From: Antilocapra americana
Lineage: Eukaryota; Chordata; Mammalia; Artiodactyla; Antilocapridae
Length of the DNA: 64,000 bases
Reading direction: 5' to 3'
NCBI GenBank assembly: GCA_007570785.1
Contig: ML661885.1
Coordinates: 34,369,714 to 34,433,713, forward strand
Shown piece after piece: positions 22,113-34,009 of this stretch (within the stretch, counting starts at the first letter, position 1; the number at the start of each line of letters is the position of its first letter). The notes under the pieces were generated by a model. That model saw only the letters and a list, made by a program, of their open reading frames with translations. It did no database searches and was not told where the DNA came from. Made by a program: the position numbers and the translations under genes.

Positions 22113-23216
22113 GGTGATTTATTGGACTATTCCAAAGCCTTTGACTGTGGAAGGGCTGGATCACAATAAACTGTGGAAAATTCTGAAAGAGACGGGAATA
22201 CCAGAGCACCTGACTTGCCTCTTGAGAAACCTGTATGCGGGTCAGGAGGCAACAGTTTGAACTGAACATGGAACAACACACTGGTTCCAAATAGGAAAAG
22301 GAGTACGTCAAGGCTGTATAATGTCACCCTGCTTATTTAACTTATATGCAGAGTACATCATGAGAAATGCTGGGCTGGAGGAAACACAAGCTGGAATCAA
22401 GATTGCCAGCAGACATGTCAATAACCTCAGATATGCCGATGACACCATCCTTATGGCAGAAAGTGAAGAACTAAAGAGCCTCCTGATGAAAGTGAAAGAG
22501 GAGAGTGAAAAAGTTGGCTTAAAGCTCAACATGCAGAAAACTAAGATTATGGCATCTGGTCCCATCACTTTATGGCAAATAGATGGGAAAACATTGGAAA
22601 CAGTGGCTGACTTTATTTTTCTGAGCTCAAAAATCACTGCAGATGGTGATTGCAGCCATGAAATTAAAAGATGCTTACTCTTTGGAAGGAAAGTTATGAA
22701 CACCCTAGACAGCATGTTGAAAAGCAGAGACATTACTTTGCCAACAAAGGTCCATCTAGTGAAGGCTATGGTTTTTCCAGTAAGTCATATATGGATGTGA
22801 GAGGTGGGCTATAAAGAAAGCTGAGCACCGAAGAACTGATGCTTTTGAACTGTGGTGTTGAAGAAGACTCTTGAGAGTCCCTTGGACTGCAAGAAGATCC
22901 AACCAGTCCATCCTAAAGGAAATCAGTCCTGAATATTCTTTGGAAGGACTGACACTGAAGCTGAAGCTCCAATACTTGGCCACCTAATGTGAAGAGCTGA
23001 GTCATTTGAAAATATCCTGATGCTGGGAAAGATTGAAGGCAGGAAGAGAAGGGGACAATAAAGGATGAAATGGTTGGATGGCATCACCAACTTGATGGCC
23101 ATAGGTTTGGGTAGACTCTGGGAGTTGGTGATGGACAGGGAGGCCTGACGTGCTGCGGTTCATGGGGTTGCAAAGAGTTGGACATGACTGAGCAGCTAAA
23201 CTGAACTGAACTGAAC
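22113..23216 (+). mobile_element. BovB LINE, downstream copy of a tandem pair
   Basis: Starts inside the RT domain ('atttattggactattccaaa') and runs to the canonical 'ctgaactgaactgaac' end. A frame of 159 codons (22321-22800) preserves the palm region: 'MSPCLFNLYAEYIM', then the catalytic Y-A-D-D near 22433-22444 and 'KVGLKLNMQKTKIMASGPIT'. Upstream, an extra 8 bases ('gaagggct') after 'ttgactgtg' shift the frame relative to the family; downstream the frame is lost at the 'VFPV' position. No endonuclease. It lies 25 bases after the preceding BovB in the same orientation. Confidence 0.93.
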
Positions 23217-25029
23217 CTCCATAGTGCTTCTACAATACATACTTCACTATCAGTTAAGGGCCTTAAGTCTTAAGTCTTTACTAGATGACATCCTCAGCTA
23301 GACAGATACCTGCCATGTGTGTCTCCATTTCTTTCCTTCAAGAGGGCAGCCATACTTAGTCTCTTTAGTGGTCATCTGTCTGTACAGATTGAACCTAGGT
23401 GTTTTAATGACTATGTTCTAGAAAAGCAATATAGACGATAACCACCAATGAGTACTACCACCCCCTTCCCCAGATTCAAACTAGCAGGCACATACTCTGC
23501 AAGTTACCTGTTTCTTATCACTGCTAGTGACAAACATGATTTTATTCTTTCCTAAAACTATCTGGCTAGTTGTGGTATTAACAGAAAATATTGATCCAAA
23601 TAACTAACAGTCCAGTTCATTTGGGAGAAGAATCAACTTCTATGAGAGAATAGGTTTATTCTTGTGGTTTGAAATAATATATAATCATATTAATTTAGTC
23701 TAGAAATAAGTTGAAATTATGTGTTTTTCCCCCCATTCTCCCTAAATACACATCATGGACTATAATAACTTGTAGTTTTCCTCTGCCATGAAAGCAAAAC
23801 TTTCTAACTGAAAACTTTAGAATCATATAACCTGTATTTTATTGCCAGGGGCAGGGGATGTCTTAAATATGAAAATTCCAAACTGGCATTTTCTCCACAA
23901 TGAAGAGAGGGTTCCTTTTTCAGACGTGACCTTATCCTGAACTCTGAAATAGCACAGTTAGTTGTGCTGTGAATCTATTTGACCTCATCAGTTTACTGAA
24001 ATTTGAAGCCATATCTATATGGCTATATGGAGAGATGTGTATCTATTATATATATTCAGATATATATCAGTAACTATTGGGGAAATGATAGTCCAAAGCT
24101 TCAGATATTCAAAACCTCTTCCTACAAAAGCATGAATAATTGTTATTACTGATTGAAAATGCTCTGCCTGTTAAGTCATGTGTGAGTCTTCTGTACATAA
24201 GCAGAAACATTGGAAGATTTAAAATAAAAGCCATAATAACTAATGTTAAAGTCCCTAGAAGCACACTGTTAGCCTTTATCCCCTTTGGATACAGAAAAGA
24301 AAGTCAATTACCAATTTTATTTTAGGTAATTGCTATGGCCACAGTTACCAGGAGAAACAGAAATTCTTCAAAAGCAAACTCACAATAAAGACAATGTTTT
24401 TTCCTTCAGTGCATTCCACAGATATGTTTTTGTCAAAGGTCTCACCCAGCAGCTGTACAACATGCCACAGTCAGCCAACACATCCTTGCCAGAGCCAGTC
24501 TCAATTGCTCAAAGGAAAAAAAAAAAAGAAATTTCTTCTGAACAAGAATATGAACCAGCAGGCCCCAACCTAGTGGAGAATATTTGATAATCTCAACCTT
24601 TAAAGGGTCTAATGTTTTTTTTATGAAAGTGGTTTCATAAGCTTTCAATACACATTTATCATACATTTTGCTAGTGATATTTTAAAATAACTGTTCTACC
24701 GGTTTAGTCTATAAATCCAACTTTTGACAAGACAGAGAAGAAACAAGACCTTCTAAAGGGAAAACATGTCCATCTTTTGTTGTGAATACTCATGTGCATC
24801 ATCCTATAGAGAATACCTTTTAGCAAGCACACTTAGCCCAAACATCTGTGCTTTATTGTGTTTTTCTGAACAAATCAATCCATTCAGGGACTATAAAACA
24901 AGAATTCATATAAAAATGTATGTAAGAAAGACACATTTCTCTTTTTAAAAGCTCATTCATCCATGATGAAGCTGTTAAAAGAAGGTTCAACTTAGCAATA
25001 AAGAACAAGGGGTAATTGTGTGAATATCT
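23217..25029. other. Unassigned AT-rich sequence
   Basis: About 1.8 kb with no recognisable gene or repeat. TA-rich microsatellite-like stretch at 24005-24070 ('tctattatatatattcagat'); an A-run at 24517-24528. Short frames at 24330-24666 are in opposite strands over each other and unremarkable. Confidence 0.55.
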
Positions 25030-25402
25030 GCGGTGGGACGGTCCAGACGAGGGCTGGTGGCGTGAGAATGATGGAGACCCGGCGACCAGACAAACCACAG
25101 AGATGTCCTCTAGCGGGGCTTATGTGAGGAAAACCAAAGAGAAGGCGATCTACACAGACGTGCCAAAGATCCATGGTAAAGAGCTGGCAGACATTCCAGT
25201 TAGTGAGGAAAGCACGGTGCTGGGGTGTGTTGAGGTTAAGAGGCCTGGCTGAACACAGGTTGGCAGCGAACAGAAACAGGCAGTAAGCAGCACACAGAAG
25301 CTGAGGAAGAAAAACAAAGTCAGACTCTGGGAAGTAGTGTGGACCAGGGGAGATGTTCAGGAGTAAATCTCTGATATCTGAAAGGGCCCTGCCTGTAGAG
25401 AG
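25030..25402. other. GC-richer unassigned patch
   Basis: Contains several CpGs between 25030 and 25170 ('gcggtgggacggtccagacg'), unlike the AT-rich flanks. A 147-codon frame runs on the minus strand across 24992-25435 and a 78-codon frame on the plus strand at 25016-25252, but neither shows a domain I recognise and the minus frame ends inside a Bov-tA SINE. Could be an old unique exon, decayed LTR or conserved element; undecided. Confidence 0.4.
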
Positions 25403-25581
25403 ACTGCATGCACGTGTCCGACTCTGCAACCCCATGGACTATGGCTCACCAGACTCCTCTGTCCGTGGGATTCTCCAGGCAAGAATATTGGAGTGGGCTG
25501 TCATGCCCTTCTCCAGAGAATCTTCCCAACCCAGGGCTCAAACTCACATCTCTTTAGGTCTCCTGCGTTGACAAGCAGGTT
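25403..25581 (-). mobile_element. Bov-tA SINE, left part (split by L1)
   Basis: Reverse-complement Bov-tA from 'cacgtgtccgactctgcaac' through 'caagaatattggagtgggct' to 'gacaagcaggttct'. The missing end of the head appears at 27602-27630, on the far side of the L1 at 25582-27601. Confidence 0.92.
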
Positions 25582-27601
25582 CTTTTTTTTCTTTTATTTT
25601 TAATTTTCTTTACTTTATTGTGTTGGTTTTGCCATACAGTGACATGAAACCGCCATGGGTCTACACATGCTCCCCCTCCAGAACCCCCCTCCCTCCTCCC
25701 TCCCTCCTCCCTACCCCTGGGACATCCCGGTGCACCAGCCCCGAGCATCAGCCCTGGGCTGGCGATTAATTTCACATATGGTAATTAAGATGTTTCAATG
25801 TCATTCTCCCATATCATCCCACCCTTGCCCTCTTCCACAGAGTCCAAAAGACTGTTCTGTACATCTGCGTTCCTTTTGCTGTCTCGCATGCAGGGTTCTC
25901 GTTACCATCCTTCTAAATTCCATATATATGTGTTAGTATACTGTATTGTTGTTTTTCCTTCTGGCTTACTTCACTCTGGATAATAGGCTCCAGTTCCATC
26001 CACCTGAGTAGAACTGATTCAAATGAATTTTTTTGAATGCTGAGTAATATTCCATTGTGTATATGTACCACAGCTTTCTTATCCATTTGTCAGTTGATGG
26101 GCATATGGGTTGCTTCCATGTCCTGGCTATTGTAAACAATGTGGTGATGAACATTGGGGTACACGTGGCTCTTTCAATTCTGGTTTCCTCGGTGTGTATG
26201 CCCAGCAGTGGGATTGCTGGGTCATATGGCAGGTCTATTTGCAGTTTTTAAAGGAATCTCCACACTGTTTTCCATAGTGGCTGTACTAGTTTGCATTCCC
26301 ACCAACAGTGTAAGAGGGTTCCCTTTTCTCCACATCCTCTCCAGCATTGATTGCTTGTAGACTTTTGGATGGCAGCCATTCTGACTGGTGTAAAGTGGTA
26401 CCTCATTGTGGTTTTGATTTGCATTTCTCTGATAATGAGTGATGTTGAGCATCTTTTCATGTGTTTGTTAGCCATTTTTATGTCTTCTTTGGAGAAACGT
26501 CTGTTAAGTTCTTTGGCCCACTTTTTGATTGGGTCGTTTATTTTTCTCGAATGGAGCTGCAGGAGTTGCTTGTATATTTTTGAGATTAATTGTTTGTCCA
26601 TTGCTTCATTGGCTATTATTTTCTCCCATTCTGAAGGCTGTCTTTTCACCTTGCTTATAGTTTCTTTTGTTGTGCAGAAGCTTTTAATTTTAATTAGGTC
26701 CCATTTGTTTATTCGTGCTTTTCTTTCAGATATTCTGGGAGGTGGGTCATAGAGGACCCCGCTTTGGTTTATGTCAGAGAGTGTTTTGCCTATGTTATCC
26801 TCTAGGAGTTTTATAGTTTCTGGTCTTATGATTAGATCTTTGATCCATTTTGAGTTTATCTTTGTGTATGGTGTTAGAAAGTGTTCTAGTTTCATTCTTT
26901 TACAAGTGGCTGTCCAGTTTTCCCAGCACCACTTGTTAAAGAGATTGTCTTTTCTCCATTGTATATTCATGCCTCCTTTTTCAAAGATAAGGTGTCCATA
27001 GATGCGTGGATTTATCTCTGGGCTTTCTATTATGTTCCATTGATCTATATTTCTGTCTTTGTGCCAGTACCATACTGTCTTGATGACTGTGGATTTGTAG
27101 TATAGCCTAAAGTCAGGTAGGTTGATTCCTCCAGTTCCATTCTTCTTTCTCAAGATTGCTTTGGCTATACGAGGTTTTTTGTATTTCCATACCAATTGTG
27201 AAATTATTTGTTCTGATTCTCTGAAAAAGACCTCTGGTAGCTTGATAGGAATTGCATTGAATCTGTAGATGGCTTTGGGTAGTATACTCATTTTCACTAT
27301 TGATTCTTCCAGTCCACGAACACGGTATATTTCTCCATCTATTTGTGTCCTCTTTGATTTCTTTCATCAGTGTTTTATAGTTTTCTGTATACAAGTCTTT
27401 TGTTTCTTTAGGTAGAAGTACTCCTAAGTATTTTATTCTTTTTGTTTCGATGATGAATGGAATTGTTTCCTTAATTTCTCTGTTTTCTCATTGTTAGTGT
27501 ATAGGAATGCCAGGGATTTCTGTGTGTTGATTTTGTATCCTGAAACTTTACTATATTCACTGATTAGCTCTAGTAATTTTCTGGTAGAGTCTTTAGGGTT
27601 T
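25582..27601 (-). mobile_element. Young ruminant L1 LINE (L1-BT type), 5'-truncated
   Basis: About 2.0 kb of a ruminant L1. Left: T-rich tail and the L1-BT 3' UTR ('gttggttttgccatacagtg', C-rich tract at 25683-25718, 'atttcacatatggtaattaa'). Then ORF2 in reverse to 'gagtctttagggttt'. Inserted into a Bov-tA SINE; no long TSD, only T-microhomology at the junctions. Lacks the 5' UTR, ORF1, endonuclease and RT domains, so it cannot move. Low divergence from the family as I remember it suggests a recent insertion. Confidence 0.93.
26248..27297 (-). pseudogene. L1 ORF2 C-terminal relic (349 codons)
   Basis: Longest clean frame in the window. It encodes the part of L1 ORF2p downstream of the reverse transcriptase: '[20 protein letters not shown]' near the start, '[20 protein letters not shown]' about residue 56, '[19 protein letters not shown]' about residue 122, and the C-terminal cysteine-rich motif C-x3-C-x7-H-x4-C near residues 319-336. 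The real protein starts far upstream; the methionine used here is internal. The frame continues in another register at 27300-27394 ('[19 protein letters not shown]'): about two bases are missing just upstream of the start, at the position read as I-N-(I)-V-K-M in the family. No endonuclease or RT, so nonfunctional as a transposase, but an example of how long LINE frames mimic genes. Confidence 0.92.
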
Positions 27602-27630
27602 AACACTAGAGCCACCTGGGAAGTCCAGAG
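27602..27630 (-). mobile_element. Bov-tA SINE, right part (split by L1)
   Basis: 'aacactagagccacctggga' followed by 'agtcc' is the reverse complement of the SINE's 5' end and completes the copy at 25403-25581. Confidence 0.88.
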
Positions 27631-29063
27631 AGCCTAGGGTAATGGGAAGACTCAGGAAGCAAGAGTAAAGCACACGTGATTCTGCTCCTGAAGTCAAAGT
27701 GCTTTTAAAAGGATTCTCAGAAATAGAAGGGGCATGTTTCCCTGGGCAATCCATGTCAGAACTTGCGTAGGGTGAAGACTAGCCATTATCAAATTACACA
27801 ATTATTTATGCCCCTCCACACTATTGTAATAAACCACTGCCACTGATAGGAAAGCTTCTTATTTCACAAGTGTGTTGGAACAAATAAAAAGATGGAATGC
27901 TGAAAATCACTGAAATAGGGAGGCTTGGTCGTAAAAAAAAAAAAAATCAATCAAGGAGTTCAGTATAGTTCCAGAATGCAATATTAGTGATACAGTTGCA
28001 TTTAGATCAATCTTGATGCCAAGCTGTAAGCACCAGGTAACTGGATGTAACATGGCATCTCATGCACCTTGGATTCAGGTCGGTCAACATTCAGTTCCCA
28101 ATCTGCCATGGACCCTGGGCACATTTTTAAGCTGACCGACTCTCATTTTTCTATTACTGCTTTAGATTCCCATGACCACATATTTAGAGAATCTAGTGGT
28201 CCAACATGGGCTTCCAGAAGCCCATTTTCAGTGCTTTAGCTTTTCAGTGGTTTATAACATCCTTCCATGACCCCTCCATAATCTTTCCCTTCTCAGCCAG
28301 CTAGAGTTGTCCCACCAATCTATTCTCTGAGGGTGGGGCTCAGGCAAAAGATGCTGCAGAGAGAGCGAAAGAAATTGATGGCAAACCATTTGGGAGTTGG
28401 GTGGGAAAGGTCATGAATATGGGCTCTCAGCAAGTCAGGTAAGGAAGGTGCTGGTTCCCATTGCTATGAACCCCCAAAATACAACTTCTCATAAATGTTC
28501 AGGTCACTTCCTTTGTGTACTTCTCAGGCTCCTGGCACCACTTGCCCTCTGTGACAAGGGTCTCTTTATCCCTCTCCTCCTTGGCCCACTGAAGAATGAA
28601 CTCTTGTTTCAGACATTTAAAAATAATGACACAAATAAGTATATAATTACAAATCAAGATAAGCACTAAGTAAGAAAAGAAGGGAATGCAATGAGACAGT
28701 ATAATGGGCTCTGATTTAAGTACGGGACTTGGAGCTGAGAAGTGGGGAAATAGCATCAGTAGACATTAAATGTCTAAAGAGTAGGAGGAAAGGGGTTTCT
28801 TGGCTGAGAGAACAGCAAGATACTCTATTTTACCATCACTGGGATAGTAACACTGAAGGAGCAGCATCTGTTTCCATCTGAAACTGGATGGGCTTTAGAA
28901 CCAACTGACCTGTGAATGATTTGATGCTTACAAATCAAAAAAAAATAATAATAATAGAACCACCACATTCAAATTCTTAAAGAAAGAGACTAAATCAGCA
29001 ATATAAAATGAGAAATTAAGATACTTTAAATAGCAATTCCATGGATATATTCATTTCCACTTT

Positions 29064-29130
29064 GACCTAACATGTTTCTATTACTTTTCCCAGGTACCAA
29101 CAGAAAGAAAGGGGAGGAAGGAAGGTAAGA
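29064..29130 (+). other. Candidate microexon with flanking splice signals
   Basis: 'gacctaac' (branch-point-like, 29065-29072), pyrimidine-rich 'tttctattacttttcccag' ending at 29093, then 31 purine-rich bases (29094-29124) open in all three frames, then a strong donor-like 'gtaaga' at 29125. All elements of a short exon are in the right order and spacing on the plus strand. No adjoining exon is identified, so this may be coincidence. Confidence 0.25.
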
Positions 29131-30613
29131 TGTTCCAAATGGTCTTCCTTCAAGTTCTCCAACCTACCACTGGTGTTTAAGGAACATAGGATCCTCTCAA
29201 TTCCTCCAGAAGAGTGTCATCACTCCCATGCAGACCATCTTACAGGTGGTCCATGGGTGAGGACTCTCAGCCTATTCTAATTTCTTCTTGTTTATGTTTC
29301 CCTCTTCTGGCTCATGAACCCTGAAGCAGTAGCTCTCCCGTGTGCTTGCTCACCCTCGTTCCTGCTCAGGGTTGCCAGAGGCCAATGGGCACCAGGGGAA
29401 GGCTGCGCCAGCCTGTCGTATTGGTCTTCAAGTCAATAATTTCTTAAGCTTGAGGGCTCTACCGACTGCTCCATCAGAGTGGCTTCTGTCACTGTGGAAC
29501 CTTCTGGCACTATTTCTCATCATTGCAAGAAGTTGTTGAAAGTTACTGGTCTCATTGTTTCAAGAAGATTACTCTGACAAATAAACTGGGTTTTATTCAC
29601 TCATTTCTGTAAGGCTTCTCACATGAGGATTAGGGTACAAGTCCTTTGGCACGCTGGTGGTAAGACAAGTCCACACAATAAGCATTAAATATCATCAATG
29701 TGCTCTTCCTTCTGCCTTTCTGAATACAAGACATCCACCCCTGTTTCCCCAAAGCATCCATAAGTCTCATGGGATATTTGGAGGCTGTAAAGAAAAAGAA
29801 CAAGTTAATACTTGGATTCTGAAATCCAAACAGACAGACTATTGTTCCGAGACTAGAATTTTCAGGTTCCACTGAGCCTTTGTTGTCCTTTTAGGTTATG
29901 AAAATACACTGAAGGGACTCACTGTGCTGTGGAGGGTGTGCTCCATCTGTGTCAAGTGAATGTGAAGAGGAGACACAATTTGGGAGAAATAAAAGCAATG
30001 TCCAACCTCTTCAGGCCTAGGAGATGTATGGGAAGGAGAAGAGAACAGTGAGAGAGGGCGACAGGCGGGCATCTTCTGAGGCCCTCTCCGCAGTGAAGAG
30101 GAAAGGGCTTTTCAGAGAGGTGAGGGCAACAGTGAAGGCAGGGAGGGCTCTGCCCATGCTACACTGAGAGCTCTAGAAAGATGCCATCCTAGAAACATCA
30201 CCACACTGGCGGGTGGCCATAGCAGTTTGGCAAGGTTAGGTGATCAGGCAGAGGGAGGCCTTGGAGGTGAACTCTGTGGGGTCACTCAGGGTTGTGAAGC
30301 AACTGAGACTGTAGCGGGGGAGCTTGTCACACTGATCTGATTGCAGGGGTTACTGAGCAGCCTGCAAGGCTCAAGGCTGACTGCGTTAGACCCTGCGACG
30401 TCTCTACCCAAGCAGGAGCCAACATCAGGCTCGTTTGCCAGGGAGGCCTGCTGCGCCCTGACCACGCTGGCAAAGGCCCGCTCGTGAGTCTGGCCCACTG
30501 CACACTTCAGCTGCAAATGACAAGAGGAGCAGCAGACCAGCTGGGTGAGAGGCATTGTCCGAGAGCCTGCGACACAGACAGCGTGGAGCCTGAGAACCTG
30601 GCCCTTCCCACTC

Positions 30614-30665
30614 ACCTAAGGCTGTGTGCTTGGCACACCTTTCTCCATATGCTCAGATACAGACT
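30614..30665 (-). other. Candidate 48-base exon on the minus strand
   Basis: Read on the minus strand: pyrimidine tract 'ctctttttctccctaag' ends at 30664, then 48 bases (30663 down to 30616), then a consensus donor 'gtgagt' starting at 30615. One of three frames is open. No neighbouring exon recognised; speculative. Confidence 0.2.
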
Positions 30666-33600
30666 TAGGGAGAAAAAGAGTAACCATTGATACCATGTGG
30701 TTTATTCTTACTGTTTTTGGAAGTTTTGTTGTGTGTGTGTGGTTTTTTTTCTTTTTTTGAAAGATGGTAAATAGAATGAGCACCTTAATGTCAAAGATCA
30801 TGTTTTATTTTTTCACCTTTACATCTCTTCTAGTACCTGACCATGACTCTGCAAGTCAAAGAAGCTCAAAAAACAAACAAAAAAACGTATAAATGAGCAA
30901 TTAGTAAATAGATGTTTTTAGATTTCAGTGATTCACAATATCCTAGAAAGTAGCTCACAGTATCTTAAAACATAACCCTGTTTCCGCACTTCCCTAAGTC
31001 AGCACTCCAGAGACATAAATCACCTTGAGTAAGAAGAAACCACGTCTCTAAGACTGGGCTTCCAAACTTTAAGAATTTTTCTGTTTTCCAGCCATTTTTG
31101 TGTTAGAAGGAGGCAGTCACATCTAGTTTGTGAAACCCTGGCTACAAGAGATTTTCAGTCAACACACAAAGGCTCACAGAGGCTGTCCCTTCCAAGAATA
31201 ATCTCCCAGGGCCCCATTCAACAATAAATATTGCCCAACTTCCCTGTGCAGAAGTCAGCTTAAGGCCGCAAATACTAAGGAAATTGCCTCTGCGTCCAGC
31301 CGGCTGCTTTGGCAGGCCGAGAGCCCGCGCGCAGAGAAGGCCTGTTTCTGTTTGTTTTCCTCATACTTTTCCTGCTCTCCCAGCAGTAAGCCATGGTAAG
31401 TTATGGAAAAGCCTGGGAAGACTCTCGTTTTCCGCAGACCCGCTAATTATGAAGAACCAAAGTTTCTGCTTGAACTGTCAGGGCAGTCTTGATGCTGACC
31501 TCTGCACACACTGCAAACATGGAACTTCTGTAAACCTCATCCTAAAAAAGGTCTGGGCAGAGACGCCTGGCTCTCCACTCACTCTGTTTCAATTTGGAAC
31601 TCCTTCTCCCAGAAACATTAAAATAGACAGCAGCCATTTTATCATCCATTGCCCTTGTCACCCAGTAGAATCTGAAGGAATGTTCTCCTTATAGTGTCAT
31701 AGAAAGAGCAACAAAATAACCCGTTTGTTATCATGAAAGGACAGACTTAGCTTGTGACTCCAGTATGAATAAAGTCACTGGGTTCCCTGCATAACCTGGA
31801 CCAAATCCCTTTACCTTCTGGGTCTGAATTTCTATTTTGAAATAAAAAGGGGTGGGGGGAGACTTTGTTATAATGTTTGAAAGTCTGTCATGCAGCATAG
31901 TTTTAAAAGTATTAATGGGATATAAATCTTGACACTTTGGCCTGAGTTAAACTTTTTTTCAAGAATATCTTAGGCAATTTTCTAAATTCCGTTTCTTGAA
32001 TTGATTAGCTTATTCTATATACAAAAAACTTTCCTAAACAAGCTATTTGGATACCTTAAGATAAAATTAATACAGGAAACGTAGGATAAATGTTTCTTTC
32101 CCATTACAATACATTGCCTTATCAAAGCCAGGAGAGCTATGATTTATGCCTGAAGTTATTCATTTGTGATTTCCTCTTTGGAAGTCTGAGTAGCTGTCTC
32201 TTCTAGGTAACTGTGTTTTTGTGCTAAAGGAAACAGTTGGTGGTATCAGCTGAAATCAGGTATTTGCTGGAACATGCCTTGGTCCATTTACTAATTTCTG
32301 AATTTTTTTTTAAAAAGATGCTTTATTAATCAAAAGGCTTTCATACTATATAATCTTCATTCCTGGCCATAAAAGTATATGTAAATAACCTAGGTAATTG
32401 CAATAAGAGAAATGACATATTTGTTAATGAAGAAATAACACCATCAGTGAGATATTGAGATGCCAGCTCAAAAACTGACTCTGGTGTTAAGAAATGCCAT
32501 GAAAAAGAGCTTTGCCATACACATTCAGAAGTATATGCATGAAGTGATCAAACACAGTTGTTCCACAATTTGCACTGAGGGCACAAAATGTATATCAATG
32601 TTTTTTGAAACTGTATAAGTAATAGAGGTAGGACATAATTTTAGATACTTTAACAAAAGCATGCTATTTACATTTTTGGAAATATTAGCTTCTTATGTAC
32701 TCTAGATTCTGCTCTACTAACAATAACTACTTGGATTTACAGAGTTCTCAATAATATCTATTGGCAATATTCTACACCTACACTTAGGTTAAACAAGTGC
32801 AAATATCTAACAGATCAACAAAGAATATGACATGTGGAACTATTACTTTTCCAGTTACAGGTGATCATGTTCAGAAAAGAATGCAATAATTCCTTTAATG
32901 TTCACTCTACTTAAATGTCCATTTTTCCACCTTTGTCTCTTGCCAGAAGCACAATAATTATTCCAGACCTGGGCTATGTAATAAACGTCTGGGAATAGTT
33001 TACTTACTTGAACTGTTTCTCATACTAAGACATAGACCATGTGATATTCTGCCATCTGGGGCCTATATATGTAACTTCTAGTTCTCCACCAGAGTTACTC
33101 ACGTGTTCTGAAATACAATAATGCAAATAGTAAGATGTGATTTTACCTTTGGCTCAAGCTGTAATTCAAAGAGCCTAAGGAGGTCAATTAGACTGCTCAT
33201 TTAAAGTAGAACTGAAAAAATGCTATGTTGGAAAATAACACAGAGAATCCATTTGTACTTTACGTTTCTAAAACTATTACTGAAATATTAGGAGTTTACA
33301 GCTTGACGGTAATCCTCTGACATAAATGAAATAGAAGGGGATTTAGGAATCAAATGATCACATTTTAACATGTAACCAGGGAGGGTGATGAAAGCATATT
33401 AAGAATTAAAAAAAGTAAAAGTCAAATACTAACAGATGTGGAGTATTATACAAAGAACTAACCCAGTAGACAGCCGCATAGAAAAGAATCATGGGAATGA
33501 AAAACTAAAAAAGGAGTTAGCATTTAGAGGTTGCTTTAAGTCTGGTTCCAAGTATACTGAGCTTAGCTGAATTTGCTGAGAAATTTGCATTGTCCTGCCT

Positions 33601-34009
33601 GACCTAATGCCTGGTAAATAAGTCTTGATGTAGAGATAAGTGCTCAGCCCTGTGGGTGGAAGTATGAACTGGAAAAAACAGGGGAAACATTCCAAGTGCT
33701 GGAGCATATATCACTGTATACATTATATTACACAGTGGACTCTTGAAACTGAGAAGACTGGTCCTTCTGGGTGCTTCTCTTTGGGTAGTAGTCCTCAGAA
33801 TGGACTTCCTAGAGTTTCTCCTTCGACACTCACCCGAGGTCCAGGCTGAACATACCTGTACAGAATCTAACAAGCAGGTGATTTCCTAGGACTTTTCACC
33901 TGGTTTTTCCAGTTCATCGGCCAAGCTCTCACAATTTTATCCTTACAGAGTCTGCCACTGTTCTTCAAGAAGTCGCTGTGACCCACAGGGCTGTCATGTG
34001 ACCTTCCCC

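Larger units (their letters stand above)
27631..34009. other. Repeat-poor unassigned block
   Basis: About 6.4 kb without any recognised SINE, LINE or DNA transposon, in a window where elsewhere a ruminant element occurs every 1-2 kb. It contains short A-runs (27934-27947), an AAT microsatellite (28938-28955), a TG stretch (30731-30741), locally GC-richer patches at 30240-30620 and 31260-31330, and several short frames on both strands. None encodes a product I can name. The 136-codon frame at 31284-31694 has two C-x2-C-like pairs (FCLNC and LCTHC) but no supporting promoter, splice or family evidence. The 109-codon minus frame at 30286-30615 is equally unplaced. Confidence 0.5.

Noticed and set aside
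22308..22733. A 141-codon minus-strand frame
   Set aside because: Shadow of the BovB RT frame at 22321-22800 on the other strand.
26351..26752. A 133-codon plus-strand frame rich in hydrophobic residues, looking like a membrane protein
   Set aside because: It is antisense to the L1 ORF2 relic; hydrophobic residues follow from reverse-complementing A-rich coding sequence.
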